Origin: Parietaria judaica
Lineage: Eukaryota > Streptophyta > Magnoliopsida > Rosales > Urticaceae
NCBI GenBank assembly: GCA_954871525.1
Contig: OX940871.1
Coordinates: 186,001 to 250,000, forward strand
Direction of reading: 5' to 3'
Length of the DNA: 64,000 nucleotides
The notes under the pieces are model-generated. The model saw only the letters and a list, made by a program, of their open reading frames with translations, ran no database searches and was not told the DNA's origin. Position numbers and translations under genes: made by a program. Shown here piece after piece: positions 23,591 through 35,151 of the stretch. The first letter of the stretch is position 1. Every line of letters starts with the position of its first letter.

Positions 23591-23744
23591 TTAGCCGCCA
23601 AAAATAAACATTGGGTACATAATCCGCAGAAGATAAAACATTGGGTACATTAGCCGCAGTTTATCCTAATGTATAATAAAAGAATCTTTATATTAAGAGA
23701 TGAATACTAACATAGAGATCATAAATATTAAAAGAAAAATGAAG

Positions 23745-23822
23745 TTGATGGGAATTGAACATTGGTCTTCTAGGAGAGAGAGTTAAACTATTCTTAAATA
23801 ACTACTATACCAAAGTCTTACT
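23745..23822 (-). mobile_element. tRNA-like SINE head (candidate)
   Basis: On the minus strand a TTTGGTATAGTAGTTA stretch resembles a pol III A box, and GTTCAATTCCC about 40 bases on resembles a B box (T-arm). The stretch does not fold as a proper tRNA, so a SINE-derived piece is the best guess. It is unique to the unpaired loop. Confidence 0.3.
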
Positions 23823-23876
23823 TTGTTTAATTACGATACATTTAATATATATTGATATAAGTGTATATATTTATTC

Positions 23877-24076
23877 NNNNNNNNNNNNNNNNNNNNNNNN
23901 NNNNNNNNNNNNNNNNNNNNNNNNNNNNNNNNNNNNNNNNNNNNNNNNNNNNNNNNNNNNNNNNNNNNNNNNNNNNNNNNNNNNNNNNNNNNNNNNNNNN
24001 NNNNNNNNNNNNNNNNNNNNNNNNNNNNNNNNNNNNNNNNNNNNNNNNNNNNNNNNNNNNNNNNNNNNNNNNNNNN
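23877..24076. other. Assembly gap (200 N)
   Basis: A run of exactly 200 N, which looks like a fixed-size scaffolding placeholder rather than a measured gap. Left of it lies 874 bases with no partner (23003-23876). Right of it the inverted copy starts at once, in the middle of an LTR-like repeat. Confidence 0.99.
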
Positions 24077-24180
24077 GGAAAAACAGAGGAAAAAGTCCCG
24101 AAAAAGAGAGAGAGACCCTATAAGGGGAAGGTTAAGGAAAATAGAGAAAAACATCTGGCTCATGATCCTTCATCTGTCCA
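24077..24180 (+). mobile_element. Truncated end of the LTR-like element at the gap
   Basis: Mirror of 22899-23002: the last 104 bases of the putative LTR, cut off by the N gap. The contig on the right therefore begins within a dispersed repeat. Confidence 0.5.
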
Positions 24181-24286
24181 GCTATTCAACGGAAGAAAAC
24201 CGAGCTCATTTCGGAAAACATAATAAAACAGAGATATTCATCGATTGTTGTATTTTATTTGCTATTTAATGATTATCTTTGTGCGA

Positions 24287-24534
24287 AAAGGGTCGTTTAC
24301 TAGCTAAAGGGTCGTTTACTAGTTAAAGGGAACTACAAAGAAAAATTCCCAAAAGAGAGTGAATTAACCAATAGAACTTACCAAAGATACTTGTCAGCTT
24401 TAGATATCAAACCTGGAAGAAGAAGAAGAAAAGTGTAAGGTTTATGGTTACTAGTTAAAGGGTCGTTTTTTAAAGGGTCGTTTACTAGTTAAAGGGTCGT
24501 TTTTTAAAGGGTCGTTTACTAGTTAAAGGGTCGT
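24287..24534. repeat. AAAGGGTCGTTTACTAGTT tandem array (right)
   Basis: Mirror of 22545-22792, upstream of the plus-strand DUF1640 gene. Confidence 0.85.
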
Positions 24535-24683
24535 ATCTCTCTTTCCTCTCGCACAGCCTCCTCTCTTAAAGGGCCGTATCTCTCTCTCCTCTCGCACAGC
24601 CTCCTCTCTCTCTCGAACCGTTCTCGCCGTTCGCAGCTCGCCGTTCGCCTTCGCAGCCAGCTTCCCTCGGCGACTTAAGGTTA

Positions 24684-25299
24684 GGGTTTTCTTCTGATTC
24701 TCAGTTGTTTATCGGTTGATTCTTGGTCGATTCTCTGATTGATTCTCAGTTGTTTATCGGTTGATTCTCTGACTGATTCTATCGGTTGATTCTCTGATTG
24801 ATTCTTGGTTGATTTATCGGTTGATTCTCAGTTGTTTATCGGTTGATTATCAGATTTAGGGTTTACGTTTTTCGTTTTCAGTTTTGATTCTTGATTATCA
24901 GATTTAGGGTTGATTGTCAGATTGGTTGATTCTCTGATTGATTCTCAGTTGTTTATCGGTTGATATTTAGGGTTTACGTTTTTCGTTTTCAGTTTTGATT
25001 CTTGATTATCAGATTTAGGGTTGATTATCACATTGGTTGATTCTCTGAATTGATTCTCAGTTGTTTATCGGTTGATTACTTGATTATCAGATTTAGGGTT
25101 TACGTTTTTCGTTTTCAGTTTTGATTACTTGATTATCAGATTTAGGGTTGATTATCAGATTGGTTGATTCTCTGATTGATTCTCAGATGTTTATCGGTTG
25201 ATTACTTGATTATCAGATTTAGGGTTTACGTTTTTCGTTTTCAGTTTTGATTACTTGATTATCAGATTTAGGGTTGATTACTTGATTATCAGATTGGTT
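24684..25299. repeat. Minisatellite with telobox motifs in 5' region of DUF1640 gene (right)
   Basis: Mirror of 21780-22395; in gene sense the motifs read GATTTAGGGTTTACG and GATTCTCAGTTGTTTATCGG. Confidence 0.85.
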
Positions 25300-25504
25300 G
25301 ATTTTTTCTTGGTTGATTACTTAATTAGTTTATGGGCTTTTTTGGTTAATTAATAGGCTTTTTTCATTTGTATATTCAGCTCTTTGAAATTCATGCTATT
25401 GCATATTGTATATTATTTTTTCTTTGTTTTCAGATGCTGATATGTTGTTCAATGAATGCATTAGATTGATTCTCTGTTGTTGTTTTGTAGAGATTCTCGG
25501 GACA

Positions 25505-26438
25505 ATGGCCGCTTCGGCTTTCAGGAAATTGGGTTCTCGGTCTATGTCTCAGCTGGCGAAACCGAGCGAAAATCCGATGCATCTCTTCGATACATTAGCG
25601 CTGGTAATGTCTTTGAAATTTAATTGATCGCCATTCGCGAGAAAGTTTAGCTTCAACAAATTTCGTGTATCAAATTTTTTTTTTTGATTTTTGTATTGAT
25701 ATAGGTAAAGAAACTAGAGAATGAAGGCGTGACATTGAAACAGGCAGAGGCGATTACTAGTGTAATAATCGAGGTTTCGCGCTCGTTAGTTTCGAAGTCG
25801 GATATGCAGAAGGTAAGCGACGGAGTTGTATTATTATGCTTGTTTTTCTATTAATATTTAGCTGACCGGGTTTCTATTTCATTTTGTAGAGTGAAATGAT
25901 GCAAGAAGCTAGTTTGTCCATATTCAAATCAGAAGTTCAGAACAAACAGATATTTATTTTTAGTTTTTTTCTTTAAAGTGGTTATCAACATGTAAACGTT
26001 TATTTCTGGTTTCACATATGTCTTGATCTCAATTTCCTTTCTAGCTATGCTTTTGGAGTTATTATTCATTAAAAAATGTTGCAGGATCAACATTTCTCGT
26101 TATTGCAACTTGAGATTGAGAAACTGCGAGGTGAAATGGAGAAGATGCAGATCAACATGCAGACCAACCTGGAGAAGATGCAAATTACAATTAAGAGTGA
26201 CATAGGGCAACTCCAGAGTAACATGGATCGGGTAAGAAACCCTGACCACCATCTTTCTTCTTTCGTTTACCTCGTGATACGTTCTCTCGTTAATTCATAA
26301 CTGTTGCATAAACATCAGGATAATCATGATTTAAGGGCAAGATTGGAAGCAGCGAAATTCGAGCTTATAAAATACGGCTTTGCAACTCTGGCGTCGATTT
26401 CTGCGGTCGTGGGTTGCGTATGGCGCATAATGCAGTAG
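25505..26438 (+). CDS. DUF1640 / FMP32-MCUR1-like mitochondrial coiled-coil protein (right copy)
   Basis: Mirror of the left gene, exons 25505-25603, 25705-25812, 25890-25949, 26085-26231, 26319-26438. The donor after exon 3 is AT at 25950-25951; if that intron were retained, the frame would stop nine codons later. The alternative donor is at 25935. The 5' side is a CT-rich leader and a long repeat-filled stretch (24684-25299), probably a 5' UTR intron. Confidence 0.78.
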
Positions 26439-26495
26439 ACGTCGTCGTTCTTTAGCAAAGCTTCAATATCGTCTTCCTGCTCCACATTCTCCGTT

Positions 26496-27001
26496 TCTCA
26501 TCATTGTAGCTCATTTTCCGATCACAGCGTAAAATTCCCATGTCGTTATCTCTTTACTTCTGCTTTTGTTTCTCTACTGCCAAAATGATGTTTCAAATGT
26601 CCGTGACACGTTCGATCTCTTCCCATAACTTTACTATCTATACGACTTAAATCGGATATTTTGGGGCTTCTCCACCATCATAAATTATTCGATCATTAAC
26701 CTACACGTAATTCATCTTCTCGAATCGGGTTTCTAAATAATTCTGGCATCGGTTTGAAGCTATGAGCTTGAATAGCTTTCGAAACTGCTATATATGTCGA
26801 TACACGGGGTAATCATAAAACCCGTAATCCGAACGAAAACTGAATATATCGAAAACCGGATATACCGAATAAATTGTTAGACCTATACTCTACTCAGTGA
26901 CCAAGATCATCAATGGCAACAAAACAATGGATGAAAGAAACAACGGATAATGTAAACCGAATCTAAACCGAAAACCGGATATACTCTACTTAGTGACCAA
27001 G
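26496..27001. repeat. M41 intron-1 segment, transposed copy behind DUF1640 gene (right)
   Basis: Mirror of 20078-20583. It begins 58 bases after the DUF1640 stop codon at 26438. Confidence 0.85.
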
Positions 27002-27255
27002 AAACAATGGATGAAAGAAACAACGGATAATGTAAACAACGGATATGTAGCATTTTCGTTTTCTAAATGAAATTCAAATTTTATATCTAAGGCTATGTAG
27101 TATGGGATAAAATTATAAAATGAAGAATTGTATTTTTATCCATATTTGACATCATTTTGGTTTTTGGGTTCTACGTAGCTCGTGGCTTGGTGCTTGAATC
27201 CGTATTTGGTTCCTCGGTGGTATGATTGCAAAAATATAGTATCTGTAATGAAAAT

Positions 27256-27743
27256 ATAAACTCTCCTCCGTGGAACGGAACGATAGCCCTGCACATCCAA
27301 GGATATTAATCTTAGCACTTTGTTTACAACCAATATTTCCCTAATGTCATAGTTGATCTTTGTTAAGATTCATAATAATCCCGTAAAACAACAACTGTTG
27401 CGCAAAAGAGACAATTAATTATTATTTACTCGTACTTAGTTGCACTAAAGTCAATAACATAGGTATTTTCACCATCAAAATATTAAAATCAACAATATGA
27501 GCCAATAAATCCTCGTAATGTTTTACTTTTTGGAAGATGATAACTAACTAACTAACCACTGACGTAAAGCTTCGTAGAAGGATTTGCGGAAGAAGAAGCC
27601 ATGACCGGAGAGCGACAACCATGTCTGCAACTCAAACTCAAAGGTGAAGAGATCCCAGAGGAAGAAGATGATAACCCAAATGGAGGATTTCCGAGCTTGG
27701 TTCTGGTGAAGCAATTGCTCATCCAGAGAAGCTTCGCGTCCAT
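27256..27743 (-). pseudogene. Organellar-type RRM RNA-binding protein, 5' fragment (right)
   Basis: Mirror of the left fragment, exons 27743-27557 and 27288-27256. The same break occurs after the first part of the RRM. Confidence 0.7.
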
Positions 27744-28063
27744 CGGAGTGGCCAACCAATCCCATTGAATTGCCACTTCTACTTTTGGATAAAGTCAATA
27801 AAATTGGGATGAGTACGTATAATCTAGAGTAAAAATGAGAGAAAATTATAAGTTAAAAGGGTAAAATATTGAAATAACTTAAAATTTAAGATATTTTTTT
27901 TAAACGAAAACTTTAGGCTACAGCACCCTTATGCGATGTTATAGATCCGCCCCTGTATATATATGACGTGTTCGACATCAAATTTAGAATTTGCGTTGGG
28001 AGTTCCGCCTTAGTTGTGAAATAGATCCGCCCCAAAGGAAGAAGAAGATAACAGAGATGGAAG

Positions 28064-28238
28064 ATTTCCGAGCTTGGTTCTGGTGAAGCAATTACTCATC
28101 CAGAGAAGCTTCGCGTCCATCGGAGTGGCCAACCAATCCCATTGAATTGCCACTTCTACTTTTGGATAAAGTCAATAAAATTGGGATGAGTACGTATAAT
28201 CTGGAGTAAAAATGAGGGAAAATTATAAGTTAAAAGGG
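28064..28238. repeat. Truncated extra copy of RRM-gene first exon (right)
   Basis: Mirror of 18841-19015; its partner in this arm is 27687-27861. Confidence 0.75.
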
Positions 28239-28349
28239 GAAAATTACCAAGCAAATATGAAATTTAGCCTAAATATTCCGATCATCGTGAAGAGCTAATA
28301 CAGTTAAAGCTCTCGGGTTTATTGCTGAAAAAAGTAAAAGAGTCGAAGC

Positions 28350-28539
28350 TTTTCACATGAACAATATTAATCGAACTCAATATCCGATTCTAATTTCACA
28401 TGAACAATATTAATCGAACTCAATATCCGATTCTTTCCCTTCACTTTTCACATGAACAATATTAATCGAACTCAATATCCGATTCTAATTTCACATGAAC
28501 AATATTAATCGAACTCAATATCCGATTCTTTCCCTTCAC
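28350..28539. repeat. 95-bp tandem duplication (right)
   Basis: Mirror of 18540-18729. Confidence 0.9.
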
Positions 28540-28956
28540 CAGCCATCTCCATGAAACAAAAAATACACCATAGTTAGTTAATCTGCACAAGTTGGAATCG
28601 AAAACCCAACACATACACCATACTTTGTTTTTTGTTTTTAATTTTCTAGGAAAAAGAGAAAAGAGAGAGAGCAAATGTTAACGTTAGAAGGCCAGCAGTT
28701 GTGACTTGTTAATTTGGCAAATTGTCACTGTAGAAACTACAGTGTTTTTACTTTGGTATCCAATAATGATAAAAATAAATGAGCGGCAAAAGTTAAAAAT
28801 AAAAAAATGACACAACTTTTATTTATTTTTAGGTACTTTTACCGCAAATAATCAAATGGGATATATACAACTCAAGACTATTTTTTACATTTAATTAGGT
28901 GTATACATTTACCTTATAGATATATTAAAGTTAATATACACCTAATTTTTCACATT

Positions 28957-31900
28957 TCATCTACTTGCTGCCATGGCATCCTCAATTCTCCGAATCACGA
29001 CGCTTAAAGTGCAGCGACTCTGCAAGGCTTTAACGGCAGCACGATGAGCTCGTCGGTGCCATTTCAGAAGATTGTAGGATTGAAGAAGAGACCATCTCGC
29101 TTGATTCGACATCTTACAAATGGAAATTCGGAATCCGAAACTTAATACTATTGGTTGAAGAAAAATAAAAATGTGCAATAATTTATTCGACTTAAGTGAT
29201 ACCTCGGTGATTGACAATGCGGGTTGAAGCAAAGAACAGGCCTTTTTGAAGAGGTTTTCGCCGTTTTCTCCGCCCTCAGCTTCCCCGTAGATAAGAGCCT
29301 CAGCGGCAATTCCGGCGAAAAGGACCATACAGTACCTGGTTTCATTTCACTCATTTGTACTTGGTTTGGGAGATTTGTATTAAAACCGGTTTTAAAAATC
29401 ACGGCACTAGAATTGAATTTTAACAACAAAAAAAAAAGGTAGTGAAAATTCCCGAAATACCGGGATAGATAGTGAGACGCACCTGTCAAATGCCGTACCA
29501 TCTAATCGTCCGTCAGCTAAGTCGTTCGCCATTTTCTCATCCCAAAACTGAGTTCCTGCCTAAAACACATTCTTCATGTCAGCCTTGTTACTCTTAATTC
29601 TAAATCTTTCATTCTCCACGTAATAATTTGGATAGCGTTCCGATTGGCCCTTTTCGGTTTTAGGCTCTCCGTAAACTGTGTTCTTAGTTAACGGTTTAGA
29701 ATAGATAGTTCTGATTTATAATACCTGCCCTTGAATTCCCATTTGAATTGCAACGATTGGGTCTAAAATGACACCGCGGATCGGACAACCCATTAAGTAA
29801 GCTGCAAAATGTCGACAAAATTTGTTATCAACATAAGTTTACTTGCTTAATCACGATCAGAGTAGGGGTGTAATAATTACTCCCTAAGCCCGGTTTCGGT
29901 CCGAGAACCGGGCCATCCCAGTTTCCAGCCTAGTTTTAGTATATTCTGATTTTTCATTAATTTATTATAGTTTTAGCTTTAGGGTTCTATTAAAAAATAC
30001 TATTAAAAAGCTGAAACGCCCGGTTTTCAGCCCAGTCCCGGTTTTTTGCAAAAAATTCAAAAAGCGGACTTCTTTTTAAATTGGGATTGGGCCCGGTTTT
30101 GGGCGGCTAAAAAGACTGGGACCCGGCCGAAAATGATCCAAAAGCCCAGTACCCGGTCTTGGTCTCACCACTAAGTATTATTTGTCAAGGAAAATAATAA
30201 AATTCAATTGAATAAAACACCGAGTTTGCATTTTGTTATATGATTCAACGATCATAATGTAATGCTTACCGATTAAGAGATGGCCGGCTTCATGTACTAG
30301 GATTCTAGTTCTATACGGGGGCCAATAACTTGTGAGTTGAGCTAAACAACACCCTCCGAGAAAAATAGAATCGATAAACGCCAGAGAAATTACAACTGCA
30401 AGGTTAGTCCTTATATCGATGCCTTGCGAGAAAAGATATGACGTTCCACCGAGGATCGCGACCAAAGCAAGCTGAGAACTTCCCGAAACACCCCATTTTC
30501 TCGGAGCGAATTTTTCAGCTGGATAACGAGGAAAAGATCAAGTTAAGCATAAAAGGCTAAGGAAGTATCTTTGGCACTTAATATTGCAAAGAAGACGATA
30601 ATGGAAAAAACGTAAAATTTGGAGTACCTTCTAAACCCGTCGAGTCCTTCAAGACATCTGGTGTGACATTTCTTGGTCCCTCCAAAACTGCAGAAATCGA
30701 TTAACAATAAGTTCCATATTCAAATATTTACTCGACTTAGAATTGATTAATAAAGATTTTCTATAACAAAGCAACCATATAATTCATTGGCAATTAATGG
30801 TTTATTTGGTAAATAGAGCACACCCATTAAAAAAAGGTAGTACACCTGCGAAAATGCTATTTTAAATGTTTGAGTTTGTGACCCGAATCCGATTCCTTGG
30901 CTGGGCCCGTTTTTTAAACTCTACGGTACGGCATACATTTATGGGGTATTTTAGGAGCTCCTTGGTGGAGTGGAGGGATCGGACCGATAGGCCTATAATT
31001 GGCGTTTTCGGAGACATACAATAATCAAGCCGTCGTTTATCTTTTTAGCTCTCTTTGTCTCATCATTGTAGCTCATTTTCCGATCACAGCGTAAAATTCC
31101 CATGTCGTTATCTCTTTACTTCTGCTTTTGTTTCTCTACTGCCAAAATGATGTTTCAAATGTCCGTGACACGTTCGATCTCTTCCCATAACTTTACTATC
31201 TATACGACTTAAATCGGATATTTTGGGGACTTCTCCACCATCATAAATTATTCGATCATTAACCTACACGTAATTCATCTTCTCGAATCGGGTTTCTAAA
31301 TAATTCTGGCATCGGTTTGAAGCTATGAGCTTGAATAGCTTTCGAAACTGCTATATATGTCGATACACGGGGTAATCATAAAACCCGTAATCCGAACGAA
31401 AACTGAATATATCGAAAACCGGATATACCGAATAAATTGTTAGACCTATACTCTACTCAGTGACCAAGATCATCAATGGCAACAAAACAATGGATGAAAG
31501 AAACAACGGATAATGTAAACCGAATCTAAACCGAAAACCGGATATACTCTACTTAGTGACCAAGATCATCAATGGCAAATAATAACCTACCCGTCATTCA
31601 TCTTCTCAAATCGGGTTTCTCGGTTCGGTTCCTCTATAGCACTAAAGTTCTGAGCTTGAACAACTTTCTAAACCGAAAACCGGATATACCGAACAAATTG
31701 CTATATCTAAACTCAGTGATCAATGGCAACAGAAGAGTGGATAGAAAGTAGCAACATTTACCGATATTCCTGAACTTGCCGAAGAAGGGGAGAAACCCTC
31801 TGCTCTTGAGGAAGCCATAGGCGTTGGCGACGAGTCTCATATCATCGGCGTTCAAGCAAGTGTCCAAAACCTCCCAATCTCGATTCCCCGATCCTCTGAA

Positions 31901-32128
31901 GGAATCGATTCCGAGCTCCTCGTCGTCTTCGACGGAATTGAGGAACTTTAGGGCTTGGGCGAGGTCCTTGCGCTTGAGAGCTTCCTCGTACTCGTTCCAC
32001 TCTCGGAGCGCTCGTCGCGGGACGACTCTTCGCGGCGATGGCGGGAATCGGAAGGCGAAGCGAGGGAAGGGGCTGGTTGCGACGAGAGAGGGAGAGAGAG
32101 CTCCGAGGTTCGAGGAAGCAAACGCCAT
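28957..32128 (-). CDS. Plastid M41-like metalloprotease without AAA domain (right copy)
   Basis: Mirror of the left gene, with the same 372-codon product. Exons on the minus strand: 32128-31762, 30687-30628, 30518-30270, 29801-29725, 29559-29483, 29335-29203, 29112-28957. The HEAGH zinc motif, the predicted transit peptide and both membrane segments are intact. It may be the same gene assembled twice. Confidence 0.88.
29863..30163. mobile_element. MITE-like insert in intron 3 of M41-like gene (right)
   Basis: Mirror of 16916-17216; identical in the positions compared. Confidence 0.42.
31058..31564. repeat. M41 intron-1 segment, source copy (right)
   Basis: Mirror of 15515-16021, inside intron 1 of the minus-strand M41-like gene. 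Confidence 0.85.
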
Positions 32129-32254
32129 GGAAATGGAGAGACCGAAAGCTTCAACAACCAGAACTCGAGCTCTCAAAATGAACTTATAAATATTTACGGT
32201 TAAACTACTTAATATTTTGTTTTTTCTTGCTCCAATTTTTAATTTTTAGAGGTT

Positions 32255-32299
32255 AAAAGACCAGATCTTCGTCGCAATAAAACGAAGATAAGGTCTTTT
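32255..32299. promoter_or_regulatory. Hairpin in 5' flank of M41-like gene (right copy)
   Basis: Mirror of 14780-14824; identical. Confidence 0.5.
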
Positions 32300-33430
32300 C
32301 TTTTTAAAGCTAAGATTGGGATTAAGAAGCATAAGAAAAAGAAAATATAAGCTACTTTAGTCATAAATTTAATTAATATATAGAAAAAACGAACACTATT
32401 TATTTATGTTGGAATCTGGACGCCATGGCCGAATGGGCTTATTTCGATAATGGGCCTTTTCCTTGTTTTGGCCCACTCTTCCGTACTTGGTCGTTTACGT
32501 CAAACGATATAGTTTATGTCGTATTCTCCATCTCGTTCCGGAGAAGTACATATCTTTTGCGTTAAGGAGACGAAGTCCCAATCAACAAACTTTCAGACGG
32601 ATTTCCCAAATCAAATTGCAAAACTGGACGGATTTTCCAAACCAAATTGCAAAACTGGTTTCCCAAACCAGTTAACCAAACACCACCTTAATATCTTGAT
32701 ACTCTTAATGATATAATTATAAACCCAATACTTTTTTTTACGTAAATTGTAAACGTTTCGAGTATCAATAATATTTTCCTTCTCTCAAATTTCGTCAAAT
32801 TTTTCAATCCATTTAACTGTTTTTCTAATGTGTAACTTCTACAAGTATTTTAAACATTTTTCTTTTCTAAAAGCTGATGAAATCTTAACTGTTTAAATAA
32901 AAACTTTCAATACATATGTGGCTATTAACTGTTTTAAAAAATAAAATATATTTAATCAATCAATGAGAAAGGATTATAAATTTACAAAACGACATTTATT
33001 AGAGAAACGAAGCTTCAGAAATTGTTTAGAAAAACGATAGAAATGGAAAACGATAGATCGAAACGACCGAAGTTTAAAGTTAAAACGACAGTGAGCAGTT
33101 AGAGGGAATAAAATTTAAAGGGACAACATTTACTTTAGGCTTAAAATTGGCTGACTTTGAATATGTCAGTTTCGTATTGTTGTCGTTTTTGTAAAATCAT
33201 AGTATACATTTTATCCAAAATCATTTTGTACTATTAAATATTAAATTGATCCAATGTAGAGATATTTATGGTATAAGTAACCAATGTGGTCAACTGTGAC
33301 GGCTTATTTCCAATCTTTTTACACGAGCGAACCGAAGCAAACAAAAGCGAACAACGGAAATGATGCAGAGAAATGATGTCGTTTATGAAAAACGGAAATG
33401 CATGTACATAGTAAAAACCCTTGCGTTCAG

Positions 33431-34310
33431 AGCCTACATCAAGAACCTCAAGGAGGAAAAGAAGAAGGAGGCGGCCGATGAAGCGGTGTTCCCTTGCGTT
33501 CTTAAGATATTACCGAACGGCGTGTTCAGAGCGAAGGACCCAATTGTTCTCGGAGTTGATGTTTTGGAGGGCATCGCGAAGGTACTACCGCTTACCCTTC
33601 TTTTTATTTTAATCGAAATCTCTAATAAATTCTCGCTTGACAGGGACATAGTAAATTATAGTAAATTTCCCCTTCAATTTTTATCATCGTTTGTTTTCAT
33701 TAAATCTTTAGTCACTTACGATGCACATACTTCATTACATATGATTTAAAATCTGGCATAATACGTCGACTTTTCGAAGAACTTTGGTTTGCTATGAGAT
33801 TTCAGTGTATACAACATTTTGGTACCTCTTGTTTGTGTGTAGGTTGGGAGTCCAATATGCATTCCTCAGAGGAAATTCATCGATATCGGGCGGATCGCGT
33901 CCATTAAAAAGAAAAACAATGAAGATGTCGACACTGCCAAGAAAGGCTCTCAAGTCTCCATTAAGGTACCAAAAAACAAAATTTAACGGCCGTTGCTTTC
34001 GAGAGCATGACCGGAGCTCTTCTTAAGGACTTTAACGGCCGTTTCTTTTGCAGATCGTTGGCAGCGATCCCGAAGAACAACAGAAAATGTATGGCAGGCA
34101 TTTCGAGATCGAGGACGAGCTTGTCAGCCACATCTCGAGAAAATCGATCGATGCGCTGAAAGCTTACCAAGTAAGTTGGAACTCTCAATCTTCCATAATT
34201 TATATCAACCCACGTCGTTTGTAACGCGCTTATCGTATGTTCAGGAGGACCTGTCCAAGGAAGACTGGAGGCTGGTCACTAAACTGAAGACCCTCTTCAA
34301 GATCCAATGA
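33431..34310 (+). pseudogene. eIF5B C-terminal fragment, 5' truncated (right copy)
   Basis: Mirror of the left-arm fragment, exons 33431-33581, 33843-33965, 34054-34170, 34245-34310. It keeps the extreme C-terminal domain of eIF5B, which contacts eIF1A, and nothing of the GTPase core. An in-frame ATG exists upstream at 33360, but the residues it adds are not eIF5B-like. The divergently placed neighbour is the M41-like gene, whose start is at 32128. Confidence 0.85.
33639..33815. repeat. About 170-bp dispersed repeat in eIF5B intron (right)
   Basis: Mirror of 13264-13440; same sequence as the left-arm copy. Confidence 0.6.
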
Positions 34311-35151
34311 GAACGATATCGGAGACTATTTTCGGTTATTTTACACCTTTATTTACCTTCCTAGACTTTATTTTTCTAAGCGGTACCTCGATAGTTCAAC
34401 AATTTTACTTACTTTGGCTTCTTTAGGTTCTCATCTCCATATAATTGTTAATGTAGAAATCGGTTTACTTAAGAAAAATAGTATGTAAATAACAAGTATT
34501 ATTATTTCTTATAATTTTTATGTAGTGAGGCTATTAAGTATCAAGTAAGAGTTTAATTAGGGGTAATTTTATCGAGCAAGTTCATATGATCATCAAAATC
34601 GTCAGCGCATCACATGTGTCATTCAAATATTGTGTTAATATTTATGAACTGTATAATATATAAAAGTTTAGCTTCTCGCGGTTTAATCACATAATTTAAT
34701 TATCAATCACAAAATATCTCAAACAGATTTTGTATTGTTTTGTTGTGGCTGGTATATTTTGATTGGTTATGTTTATTGGAGACTTTGGTTTCGGTTATTT
34801 TACGCCTTTCCGTTTATTGCTTTCGGGATTTGTGGCATTTTGCTGCCTTATTTTCTTGTAGTTTCCTTTTTTGTTTCGGAACCTTAGCCTAATAATACGG
34901 GACTGCATATTTACACTAAGTAAATAAATATTTATCAAATAACGAATACAATATATATATTTATACGAAAATATAAAATAATACAAGCATCTTATAGCTA
35001 CATGTACAAAGTCAACACCGCTACATCAAAAAACTTTGGAACTTTGTACATCAACACAGCAATATATAAAAAGGACAATTCCTCAAAAAAATAAAAAATA
35101 TATATATATATAATGTAGCAGTGTACAGAAAACGACATGAAAGCTTTTGTT

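Noticed and set aside
23282..23601. Repetitive open frames with PRG/IIPEE repeats on the minus strand
   Set aside because: They are translations of the four-copy GGGGATAATC repeat in the putative LTR, open in several frames at once; no protein family is recognised.
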